Translations under genes and position numbers: made by a program
Source: Paulinella micropora
Taxonomy: Eukaryota > Cercozoa > Imbricatea > Euglyphida > Paulinellidae
Direction: 5' to 3'
DNA: 64,000 nucleotides
Assembly (NCBI GenBank): GCA_019918135.1
Contig: WBZZ01005655.1
Span: 1 to 64,000 of the forward strand
Notes under the pieces: model-generated
What the model saw: the letters and a program-made list of their open reading frames with translations, nothing else
Told to the model about the DNA's origin: nothing
The model's database searches: none
Shown: positions 36,334 to 44,127 of the stretch, piece after piece
How positions within the stretch are numbered: position 1 is the stretch's first letter
Layout of the letters: each line of letters starts with the position of its first letter

Positions 36334-36482
36334 TGATATTTTGTTCTGACTGCCGTCATCACAAAACATCGTTTTATAATGTAATGGCCGACGATGTTTG
36401 AGAATAAGAGAGAGTGCGTAGCACGACCATCTCGTAGAGTGATTACGCCCTTCGGGCAGTAAAGCGCAATTCTCAAATATCA
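36334..36482 (+). other. Four-way-junction element S4
   Basis: P1 36334-36338 with 36478-36482 (TGATA/TATCA); P2 36339-36344 with 36361-36366 (TTTTGT/ACAAAA); P3 36367-36372 with 36391-36396 (CATCGT/ACGATG); P4 36397-36405 with 36469-36477 (TTTGAGAAT/ATTCTCAAA), with a longer branched cap including GCCC-TTC-GGGC. All contiguous. It directly touches the polymerase stop codon, yet has the same plus orientation as S1-S3 although the polymerase gene is on the minus strand. Confidence 0.78.
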
Positions 36483-39400
36483 TTAATATCCAAAAGGTCT
36501 AGTTTCAATCGCATTCTCTACAATTCCGATAACTTGTCTTTTCGTATATGTAAAACTAAATATCTTTTCTAAGTATTCGCTTGTTATTTTTTTCTTTTGT
36601 TTATCTCTTGTAATTTTGTTGTTTTCTATTATAACTACTTTTCCAGACTTCTCAATTCGCTTAGCAATCCGTAATTCTTCATCAGTCTCCAACAATTCAT
36701 CCAGTTCATTTTTTCCATTTTCAAATAATTCAGTGTTTGTAATACCTAGCCCGCAACTTATTACACTTAACATATTCGGTAAATTCAATGCTTTTTTCGT
36801 TTCATAGTTCATACTAAATCCTTTTACTTTCATACTGGCTTTACCATTATCTAATAAGTATCCATAACATTTCGGTCCGCCTCCCACAAAGGTTTTTATT
36901 TTTGCTCCTTTCAATTCATCTGTCCAATCTCCCAGTAAATCGCCTGTCTCTACATCCACCTCATTAATTTCTTTGTTAGTCGTATATATTACGCTGTCTG
37001 TGTCATGATACAATATCCTATTGCCTAATCTGTCCATCATATTGTAAAGTCTCATTCTCGCGTGGCATGTAGTAAATAAAGCAACCACAATATTTGTTTT
37101 AATCGGGTCGCTCACAGCATCCTGTTTTAAGTCATAACTGGCTTCTACAATTTTGTCGTTAATTATGTTAATATTTATATTATCCACTGATTTATCGTTC
37201 AGTAGTTTGTATAATGTATCTTTATCCTTTATCATTTTGTTCTGTGTTTTATTTTGTTTCTGTCCAAACTTACCCCATAAAGAGTTCAAGCACAACTTAG
37301 CCACTGCTCGCCGTCCTTCGTTTTTAAATATTTTGCTTTCATCCATCTTTACACCCATTTTGATTTCCATGCTGTTTATGTAATTTTGTTTTTCTGCTTC
37401 CGTATTACATCCCGAGGGATATCCGCTGGACTCTTGTTTTACTTTCAAGAATGTCTTTATGTATTCTTTGAATAGGCTACTGCTTTGTTCTTTCCAGTGC
37501 CATACTTCATATACTTTTATCAACTTATACCCTTTCTCTAAGGCCTTGTAAATTTCTGGAGTTGCCCATGTGCCTGTTATTGCTCGTTCTTTATCTGTGT
37601 GCTTACATTCTCCATGTTGCTCAGTCATTCCGCACTTATCGCATAAGTAATACATCATCTTACCTCTGTCCGCCTTCGGTAAGACTGGGTGTAGTAATCC
37701 TCTAGGTGGTAGCATCTTAACCTTAGCCACTCCGAAATATTCTCTGTTTATAATTTTATTTTTCATTTCATTTCTTTCGTAGTCATTGTTTGGTCTAATA
37801 ATTATATGGTGCCCGCTTGGATAAAGGTCGTAATACATCACGGTCGGATAAAGTGAGCATATGTCAATATATTTCGCATACTCATTATCATGTCGTGATT
37901 TCCAATATAATTTCAAAGCATTCACTCTACCTCCAAACATCGCCTCTCGTGGATTTAGTCCTTCTTGTTCAGTAATTCGTTCGTTTATATCCTCTGCCAG
38001 TCTTTCACTGGTTTTCATCAGGCTCCATTCGCACTCCCAGATACTTATTACTTTCGCTTGTTCGTTAAGTTGTTTTTCTCTTCTCATTTTTTCCTTGTAT
38101 AGTTCGCCCATTGTCTTATTCTTCTTCACATTCAAAGCATTGCTATTCCAACACTTATCACATCCGTGCCAATGACACCCGTAAAACTCATAAGCGGTTT
38201 TGCTTTTTTCGTCCCAACCATCTACATACACACGAGATTGCCCGAGTTGAAACATTTTTTCACCTCCGTTGAATGCGTGTTTAATATCGGTTTTGTCTAA
38301 CCTGCTTCTGTATGCTAACCATTCTACACAAGCCCTAGAAGTCATCCTGTTTTGCTTTTCCGCTTTCAATATCGCAATTGAATTCTCTGGCATAAACTTA
38401 GCACGATACAAAGCCATAACACAACTCGCAATAGTTGTATATTGAAAAGGGTCAATACCAAACTCTAGAAACTGGTTTCTAAAATCTATACAACCCTTCC
38501 TCAGTATATCAACATCTGAATGACAATACTCTGCGATTTCCTTTGCCATATCAAACCTGTTATGTGCTTTCACTTGTTCGTCATACCATTCAAGAAATTC
38601 TTTTCGTTTATCTCCACGCATCGTGTCGTAGCCGTAATGTTTCTTATGTGGCATTACACCGACATAGTTTCTATTTTTTGCCGTATTGAAGAAGTGCGGG
38701 AAGAAACCTTTCTTAAGTTCCGTAAGTCCGAATGTCTTTGGAAAGTCTGACAATGGCAGCGTAAGAAAACTTAGGCTGTCTATAAAGCGATACTTCTTAA
38801 GTGTCATCATCATAATCTTACCACCTTCATAGATTACAAATGGAGTTTGTCCATTATCAACCAACCACTTAAGAATAAACTGACAATCATAACCGCGGGC
38901 ATTGTGCGCAATAAATGTAAATCCACTGTGTTTAGTGTCAAAAGCCCAATTACAGAAATCTTGAATGTTCTTGCGAATTACTGGCGGTTCCTTCGCATCG
39001 TAATACTGGCTTTCCGCATGATTAACAATGTGCTCGCCTGTGTCCTGTGTCGCTTCGAAGTCAAAGAATATGTATTGCTCTGACGGCGGTAAGATTTCTT
39101 TTTGGACTATTTCGCACTGGTGTTCAAGCGGTTTTACTAGTTTGCAATTTCGGCATTTCGCATATCCGCATTTGTGCTCATCCTTCTTTCTGTAATTAAG
39201 ACCGCACGATTTACATTTCGCTTTAATATCGCAGTTTGTCGTCCTATGATTATTAAAGCATTCAGTGTTTGGAAACTTTCTATTACACTGCTCACATTCT
39301 TTCCACTGGCTCTTGTCATTTATTCCCTTACATCCGTTGGTTTCACAGATACTACATTTTGCTTCACAGGCGTGTCTTTTTTGGTATCCCCTTAGACACA

Positions 39401-40484
39401 ACTCACAGAAGTTTTCCTTTCCTATCATAGACTTCATGTTAGTTATGGCATCGTAATGTCCTTCAGTCTTTAGAATGTAAAGGTTAGTCAGCCGTTCTCC
39501 GTTCGCATTAAGTAGTTCTGTTTTATAAATGATTTTGTCAGGAAATTCAACAATAACCAGATTGTATTTAATGTGGTTAGCAAATGTATTAATTTCTGGT
39601 ATTCCACACACATCCTTAATGACTTTCGCTTCATCATGTAAAGCCTCGGCCATTTCCTGCTGTATCTTTCTTTTTCCCATTAGTATTGTCTTGTATTTTG
39701 GATGTTTTTCAATTTTTGCTTTGACTACAACGATTGCTCGTGCTAAGCATAAGTTATCGCTGTTAGCAATACAGATTACTCCTTGCTTTCTGTAGATATC
39801 CAATTTGTTCAAAACCTGTAGCCTTGTCCCGCCAGTCGGCATTTTAACAGATTTCAATACAAATTTTAATTTATCAAAGTTTATTCCGTTCTCATCCATG
39901 TAAAGACTTTCGTTGCTTTGAAATATTGCTGACAATCTTTCTAAAACTTTTTCAACCGAGATTTGATTAACTTTGTGCAAGCCTGTTGATACTTTTCCAT
40001 AGTAATCAACAAACTCAATACCTAGGCTAACCTTATCTTCGGGTGCTTGTCGTTTTACAAAGTCGTTCAACACAATCTCAATAAATCTTATCACATCGCG
40101 CATCGTGAATGATCGGAAGTTGCCGTTAATCCTTACCGCATATCGGCTTTCATTTATTCCTAGTTCGTGTTCCTTGCTGTCGTCCCTTATGATATCATAA
40201 TTACCATACCGCAACAAGTCTCTGTAATTTTCTTTCATCTCTTTTTTCTCTTCAATCGTAGGTAAAGGTGGTGCTATTGGAATAGCATGGTGTTCAAAAT
40301 ACACCGCACCTCTTACTTGGTTCAAGTAGTTTTGGGCTGTCGGTGAATCTATCTTATACCCCCTTACCTTTGGTTTAATATATAGGACGTCCCGACCCCT
40401 GACTAGTTTAATTTCATAATTTATCTTATATTCCCTCAACTTATCCAACCTGTAGACCTTGCCGTTGTATGCATGTGTCTCCAT
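36483..40484 (-). CDS. polB: Polinton protein-primed DNA polymerase B
   Basis: 1333 residues. Cysteine-rich zinc modules at about 355-460 (CELCLRGYQKRHACEAKCSIC and later). Exonuclease: FFDFEATQD (about 470), FIAHNARGYDCQF (about 527), YCHSDVDIL (about 654). A VSR-like insert, VYVDGWDEKSKTAYEFYGCHWHGC in parts, near 755-770, is typical of Maverick polymerases. Polymerase: motif A DICSLYPT (about 873), motif B LNSLWGKFGQ (about 1070), motif C HDTDSVIY (about 1161). It copies the linear element from its TIR ends using a protein primer. Open throughout. Confidence 0.95.
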   Translation of the reverse strand: METHAYNGKVYRLDKLREYKINYEIKLVRGRDVLYIKPKVRGYKIDSPTAQNYLNQVRGAVYFEHHAIPIAPPLPTIEEKKEMKENYRDLLRYGNYDIIRDDSKEHELGINESRYAVRINGNFRSFTMRDVIRFIEIVLNDFVKRQAPEDKVSLGIEFVDYYGKVSTGLHKVNQISVEKVLERLSAIFQSNESLYMDENGINFDKLKFVLKSVKMPTGGTRLQVLNKLDIYRKQGVICIANSDNLCLARAIVVVKAKIEKHPKYKTILMGKRKIQQEMAEALHDEAKVIKDVCGIPEINTFANHIKYNLVIVEFPDKIIYKTELLNANGERLTNLYILKTEGHYDAITNMKSMIGKENFCELCLRGYQKRHACEAKCSICETNGCKGINDKSQWKECEQCNRKFPNTECFNNHRTTNCDIKAKCKSCGLNYRKKDEHKCGYAKCRNCKLVKPLEHQCEIVQKEILPPSEQYIFFDFEATQDTGEHIVNHAESQYYDAKEPPVIRKNIQDFCNWAFDTKHSGFTFIAHNARGYDCQFILKWLVDNGQTPFVIYEGGKIMMMTLKKYRFIDSLSFLTLPLSDFPKTFGLTELKKGFFPHFFNTAKNRNYVGVMPHKKHYGYDTMRGDKRKEFLEWYDEQVKAHNRFDMAKEIAEYCHSDVDILRKGCIDFRNQFLEFGIDPFQYTTIASCVMALYRAKFMPENSIAILKAEKQNRMTSRACVEWLAYRSRLDKTDIKHAFNGGEKMFQLGQSRVYVDGWDEKSKTAYEFYGCHWHGCDKCWNSNALNVKKNKTMGELYKEKMRREKQLNEQAKVISIWECEWSLMKTSERLAEDINERITEQEGLNPREAMFGGRVNALKLYWKSRHDNEYAKYIDICSLYPTVMYYDLYPSGHHIIIRPNNDYERNEMKNKIINREYFGVAKVKMLPPRGLLHPVLPKADRGKMMYYLCDKCGMTEQHGECKHTDKERAITGTWATPEIYKALEKGYKLIKVYEVWHWKEQSSSLFKEYIKTFLKVKQESSGYPSGCNTEAEKQNYINSMEIKMGVKMDESKIFKNEGRRAVAKLCLNSLWGKFGQKQNKTQNKMIKDKDTLYKLLNDKSVDNININIINDKIVEASYDLKQDAVSDPIKTNIVVALFTTCHARMRLYNMMDRLGNRILYHDTDSVIYTTNKEINEVDVETGDLLGDWTDELKGAKIKTFVGGGPKCYGYLLDNGKASMKVKGFSMNYETKKALNLPNMLSVISCGLGITNTELFENGKNELDELLETDEELRIAKRIEKSGKVVIIENNKITRDKQKKKITSEYLEKIFSFTYTKRQVIGIVENAIETRPFGY

Positions 40485-40578
40485 GTTTGATAATAGTATA
40501 TTAAGGAAAATGTAATTTTATTAAATTAAAATATTTGTCTGCCTCAACCAAGGGCCCCCCGTAGTGGTCTAGTGTGCC

Positions 40579-40590
40579 CTATATATAAAC
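40579..40590 (+). promoter_or_regulatory. TATA box upstream of a small right-arm ORF
   Basis: TATATATAAAC lies 18 bp before the ATG at 40608, next to a local GC-rich stretch (GGGCCCCCCG at about 40551). It is the clearest classical TATA box in the right arm. Confidence 0.45.
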
Positions 40591-40607
40591 CCCCTCCTTG
40601 TCTTTAA

Positions 40608-40784
40608 ATGGAAATTCGGCGGTTCCTTCGAACAAACTTTTTTAATTACCATAACTTTGTTTGTCAAGTCGATGCGGAAGAAGACCTATGGCTCAATAAG
40701 AATTTTACAAACAAGTTTTATTCAGTAATTGGTCTCAATAAGAATTTTACAAACAAGTTTTATTCAGGAATTGGTCTCAAGTAG
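40608..40784 (+). CDS. Small right-arm ORF with in-frame 14-residue duplication
   Basis: 58 codons. LNKNFTNKFYSVIG is directly followed by LNKNFTNKFYSGIG, a 42-bp in-frame duplication near the end. The N-terminus (MEIRRFLRTNFFNYHNFV) is not recognised. An in-frame, open duplication and a TATA box 18 bp upstream make it more than chance, but there is no homology to support it. Confidence 0.4.
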   Translation: MEIRRFLRTNFFNYHNFVCQVDAEEDLWLNKNFTNKFYSVIGLNKNFTNKFYSGIGLK

Positions 40785-40916
40785 CGGTGCTTATTAAGCA
40801 ATCTGTTTGGAGAAAAAAAAGTAAATATTGATTATGCTTTTTTCTAACCAAATAGATATAGTTTTTTGTGCTTTAATTAACGAAAAAATTTAGCCCTGTA
40901 AATGGTTTTAACTGCT

Positions 40917-41395
40917 TTACGAAAATGAGCCACAATTTCCTCGATGTTCCCCCACGATCTCACCATTATCGGTATTTCTGCTACCTGTTCTCCTTCCTCC
41001 TTTTTTTCCTCCTTTTTTTGCTCCCCTTGGCCTAAGAACATCTGGTATAGCAATCTCGATGTTCTTGACTTCTTGTGCAAGCGCCTAATCATACATACAA
41101 TGAAAAAAAAACAAAAAACAAAAAAAATTTACATCAACTGCGGGGTCAGGAACCTGTTCAACTTGTTGCTACACACATATACATAAAAGAAAGCAAAAAG
41201 AGAAACTTATATAGGATGCCTGAACACGGGCGTCGTGGGCGTCCTGCGCTTCTTGCTGTGCTTCAAGTAGAGCCATAGCACCCTATACAAAGAAACACAT
41301 ACACACTCAAACAAAGCAAAAAAAACAAAACGTTTTACCTCAACTGCTGGATCTGGCTCATCGTTTTCAGCCCCGCTCTTCTCGTCGTCAGACAT
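40917..41395 (-). CDS. Candidate spliced gene with three tiny introns (Polinton right-arm cargo)
   Basis: Short open segments at 41339-41395, 41220-41282, 41133-41168 and 40917-41084 are separated by intron-like stretches of 56, 51 and 48 nt that are T-rich, end in AG and keep phase 0. Donors are GTAAAA, a GC type (GCATCC, the weakest) and GTAAAT. The first and third segments both end on PDPAV plus an acidic residue at the donor, as if an exon had been duplicated. The last segment ends in a Lys/Gly-rich basic tail. No family recognised. Host-type splicing suggests captured cellular cargo. Confidence 0.45.
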
Positions 41396-41553
41396 TTCAC
41401 CTGCCACACAATCAAGTATGGCATAGATAAAATTTTTGAAGATAGGAGGGCTTTCGCCCAAATTTTTTTTGGATAAAATTATTTTACACACACAAGATTA
41501 TACTCCTATGTGATAAGGGAGTAAGTGGTTTAAAACCACTATTGTATTCAACT

Positions 41554-42066
41554 TTAATTTCTCATACATCTATACATGTTTTCATCGAACATATAATTTT
41601 CATTCTTAACCCTAGGGTTAATAGGCGCATGTACATCATACGAGATATACTTGATAGGTGATTTGTTAAATGATAAATTTTCGTTGTCAATTCCATCAAA
41701 AATTTTGTCAAGTATATTAGCACTATACTCATTTCTATTCTCCTTGCGCCAAGCATAAAATAGTTTAAGTTCTTTTTCTTTTTTAATTTGTTTCATTCTC
41801 CTTTTTTGCTTAAAAATTCTATCACTCTCTACGTTTCTACTTTCCTCGTCCATAATTAACATATATTCATTTATTGCCTCTATTTTAACTTGGTCTGGTT
41901 TCTTTTTTTCAATTAGTAAATCAATTTCTTTATCAATTTTGTTTATTCTTTCTTCACAAGAAATCTTACTTTTTCTCAAATTGGATTTGCTCTCTTTATT
42001 TGTTTCAAAAATTTCCATCCAATCGTCTTTCGTTCTGTCCTCTTTCGTGATCAGACTTTCGCTCAT
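41554..42066 (-). CDS. Polinton right-arm coiled-coil hypothetical protein
   Basis: 170 residues, mostly charged helix (residues about 15-125, rich in Lys/Glu), then a Pro/Asn-containing end (YISYDVHAPINPRVKNENYM). Not recognised. Last gene before the right TIR. The upstream region holds an 18-bp GC-rich palindrome and no TATATA box. Confidence 0.5.
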   Translation of the reverse strand: MSESLITKEDRTKDDWMEIFETNKESKSNLRKSKISCEERINKIDKEIDLLIEKKKPDQVKIEAINEYMLIMDEESRNVESDRIFKQKRRMKQIKKEKELKLFYAWRKENRNEYSANILDKIFDGIDNENLSFNKSPIKYISYDVHAPINPRVKNENYMFDENMYRCMRN

Positions 42067-42086
42067 GATTGGATTATGCGGTAATG

Positions 42087-42104
42087 CGGTACCGCGGTAC
42101 CGCG
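42087..42104. promoter_or_regulatory. 18-bp perfect GC-rich palindrome
   Basis: GCGGTACCGCGGTACCGC equals its own reverse complement and is itself two overlapping copies of GCGGTACCGC. It stands out in an AT-rich arm, 21 bp upstream of the 42066 start. Candidate operator or replication/recombination site. Confidence 0.5.
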
Positions 42105-42111
42105 CACTCTA

Positions 42112-42378
42112 AGGTTTAGGTTGTTTTCTGTTTCTATTTCCTTTTCATTCTTCCAGAACATTCTTTCTGTGTTTTTCTGGTGTAAGGTGTATAAATGCCA
42201 CTTTCTTATGCTAGGTTTCCTTTTTTATTTGTGCTGAAACGTTAGGATTAGTTTTGCTTTCGTTGTGGTTTCTAGAAGTATTGTGTGCTTATGGATTTCT
42301 TATTTCGAACAATGGCTGAAGTGTATTATGTTTTTTTATGTGTTTCATTTCATTTTACCTTTTTCAATTGTTTGGAAA
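42112..42378. other. Polinton right-arm non-coding stretch
   Basis: T-rich sequence between the palindrome and the right TIR. No frame, repeat or motif recognised. Confidence 0.5.
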
Positions 42379-42529
42379 AATAATTATTTAATGTAGCAGT
42401 ATTTATTGCTTTTTGCTTACTATATTGAATAATCAATAGTAAGCAGAAATAATGAATAACGGCTCCTTGTGTGGTTTGTGTGCTTCAAATGCATCGAAAA
42501 AGTGTGCCAAAGCGCGACCCTATACTACT
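42379..42529 (-). repeat. Polinton right terminal inverted repeat
   Basis: Reverse complement begins AGTAGTATAGGGTCG and matches 21635-21784 with about four substitutions and one indel. Followed by CGCTAT (42530-42535). Confidence 0.95.
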
Positions 42530-42535
42530 CGCTAT

Positions 42536-42744
42536 CGACGTGACACGTCACTACTATTAGATTATGGTCGACGTAATGGATGACTGTTAACTGACTTTCT
42601 AGAAATAACTCCTACGTCATAAATTATCCATAAATAGTAAAATGGTAATCGTAATTAATAAAAGGTAAGTACTGTCGGACCATTCTGATATAAGTAAAAT
42701 GGAAAAACGTTAATATCTAATTACAAAATGAAAGCGGATGCAAC
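42536..42744 (-). repeat. Copia-C 5' LTR, segment right of the Polinton
   Basis: 209 bp matching 13625-13833 after the CGCTAT duplication. With 21538-21634 it sums to 306 bp, the exact length of the other LTR. Confidence 0.92.
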
Positions 42745-42904
42745 GGGAAGATGACGTGAGAGGATCAGGTTGGACAGGGGGGGATTTGGATCTGTCCTAA
42801 TCCACTGACACATAATCCAGTCCATAGGGGCTAGCATTAACCCATAGTGCCATGGTGTACCCCCCAGGTTCAGCTGTGCTCTAATTACTGCCAATAAGTC
42901 AGCC

Positions 42905-43738
42905 CTATTTCGCTCTGCCGATATGGTGGGAACAGAAATCGCAACCCTGTTTTTCCATCCTCTTAGCATACTCACCACCTGGTCTCTGATCCCGGGCGGC
43001 CCCTACCTTCCATGAACAACGTGCGTTATTCACGTGGAACCCATCACATTGTTTCATGTTTGAAACAATGATCATGCTTCCTCTGATGGGTTGTGCCCAC
43101 AGATTGAGGAGTGGTCCATCGTACTCACGTAAGTGAAGATAAGTAGAATTCCGGGATTTCATTAGGACCTTCCTGTAACCCCCCTTGACACGACGGAGCC
43201 CCCATCCTTCCTCCATAGGGTATATTACCCCAAGAGGTGTTGGGTCGCCCACCATGTCAAGGGGAGTAGTGAAGCGATTATCTTTCAGGAGGGGAATAAA
43301 GGGAGTAGATCGACGGACAGGAAGATAAGCATGCATGTCTTGTGCGTGTGTGTTGCTCTTTTCCTTCTTGTTCTTCAATTCTGATGTGTGGGGTGGCAAT
43401 GATTGTGGTCCAAAAGAGGAAGTGGGTGGGGTGTTGTCAAGTGTGGAGTTTAGTTCTTCTTCGTCCGTTTCCTCTCTCTCCATCATGTTTATGCTTAACA
43501 TGTGATTGATGTACCCTATTTCCCCTACCACTTCTCCTCCATCCTCATCATGAGTACCAGACTCTTCGTCTGAATCAAGAGCTTCGGACTCCTCTCCTTC
43601 TTCTTCAGAACTACCAGAAGAAGAGGAATCAGAACATCCTGCATTCAGACTCTTGGTCTTTGCTGTACTCTTCTTGATAAAATCAGATGATTTCAGCTTC
43701 CTTTTCTCCTTCCCTACTTCTTTCTTTTGTCGTCTCAT
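42905..43738 (-). CDS. Copia-A acidic ORF with Cys/His module
   Basis: Residues 1-100 are Ser/Glu-rich. The C-terminal 60 include MKQCDGFHVNNARCSW, then CDFCSHHIG: a C-x9-C...C-x2-C-x2-H pattern matching CQGRNTRGKQC...FCGYH of Copia-C. Position between knuckles and protease is the same in both. Confidence 0.6.
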   Translation of the reverse strand: MRRQKKEVGKEKRKLKSSDFIKKSTAKTKSLNAGCSDSSSSGSSEEEGEESEALDSDEESGTHDEDGGEVVGEIGYINHMLSINMMEREETDEEELNSTLDNTPPTSSFGPQSLPPHTSELKNKKEKSNTHAQDMHAYLPVRRSTPFIPLLKDNRFTTPLDMVGDPTPLGVIYPMEEGWGLRRVKGGYRKVLMKSRNSTYLHLREYDGPLLNLWAQPIRGSMIIVSNMKQCDGFHVNNARCSWKVGAARDQRPGGEYAKRMEKQGCDFCSHHIGRAK

Positions 43739-44127
43739 CTTTCTCTTCCCTTTACTGCTCTCCTTAGTCTTATCTTAGTCAGACTCAGCTCTCCTACCCC
43801 TTTTGCTAAGTTAACTATCCTTGCTGCCTTCCTCCTTATGGGGCAGTTCACCGGGACATGTCCGTCTCGGGGGCACTCAGGGAGAGTACAACGGACAATG
43901 CAAATTTTTATTTGATGATCATGACAGTTATAGCAACCTTGGGGTGTCTTACCAGCTTGGTTTCCCATAAGATTGACTGTTATGGGGTCGCTTTTAGTAC
44001 CCGTACCAGATGAAGTTTTAGACGAAAGGGAACGAAAACCGCCCCCTGACGAGTAAAGTTTTTCATCTTGCTTTTGGATTCCTCTGTCTGAGCAATCTGT
44101 TCTATTACTTTCACAAAGGATTCTCAA
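43735..44127 (-). CDS. gag: Copia-A Gag zinc-knuckle part
   Basis: GCYNCHDHQIKICIVRC begins a first Cys/His cluster, and CTLPECPRDGHVPVNC gives the second (C-x4-C-x4-H-x4-C). This is the same double arrangement as Copia-B and Copia-C, where the spacing is C-x4-C-x5-H-x4-C. Confidence 0.65.
   Translation of the reverse strand: MRILCESNRTDCSDRGIQKQDEKLYSSGGGFRSLSSKTSSGTGTKSDPITVNLMGNQAGKTPQGCYNCHDHQIKICIVRCTLPECPRDGHVPVNCPIRRKAARIVNLAKGVGELSLTKIRLRRAVKGRER

Larger units (their letters stand above)
21635..42529 (+). mobile_element. Polinton/Maverick element
   Basis: 20.9-kb element with terminal inverted repeats of about 150 bp starting AGYAGTATAGGG, and a 6-bp target duplication CGCTAT (21629-21634 and 42530-42535). 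Six bases is the Polinton hallmark. Core genes present: rve integrase, A32-type ATPase, Ulp1-like protease, minor and major capsid proteins and protein-primed polymerase B, plus a fibre locus and accessory genes. The two TIRs differ by about four substitutions and one indel, so it is recent. It looks close to whole, with about five breaks. Confidence 0.96.
13528..42744 (-). mobile_element. Copia-C, Ty1/copia LTR element split by a Polinton
   Basis: Two same-orientation 306-bp LTRs (13528-13833, and 21538-21634 with 42536-42744) flank a minus-strand copia body. They differ at about 7 of 306 positions (about 2.3%). The right-hand, 5' LTR carries the Polinton. Module order right to left: gag knuckles, Gln-rich ORF with Cys/His module, acidic ORFs with protease, integrase, reverse transcriptase, RNase H. 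It has many breaks, probably more than eight. No convincing target duplication is seen outside the LTRs. Confidence 0.85.

Noticed and set aside
27135-36482. Four-way junction elements read as tRNA genes or tRNA-like structures
   Set aside because: The cloverleaf layout is superficial: loops of 14 to about 63 nt, no T-loop or anticodon-loop consensus, no acceptor stem of 7 bp, and no room for A and B box promoters.
41207-41491. 94-codon minus-strand frame as a single-exon gene
   Set aside because: It reads through T-rich intron-like sequence (FVFFALFECVCVSLYRVLWLY); the split reading with short introns explains the composition better.
13523-42749. Target-site duplication for Copia-C
   Set aside because: The bases outside the two LTRs (TCCGG on the left, GGGAA on the right) do not match in direct orientation, so none is claimed.
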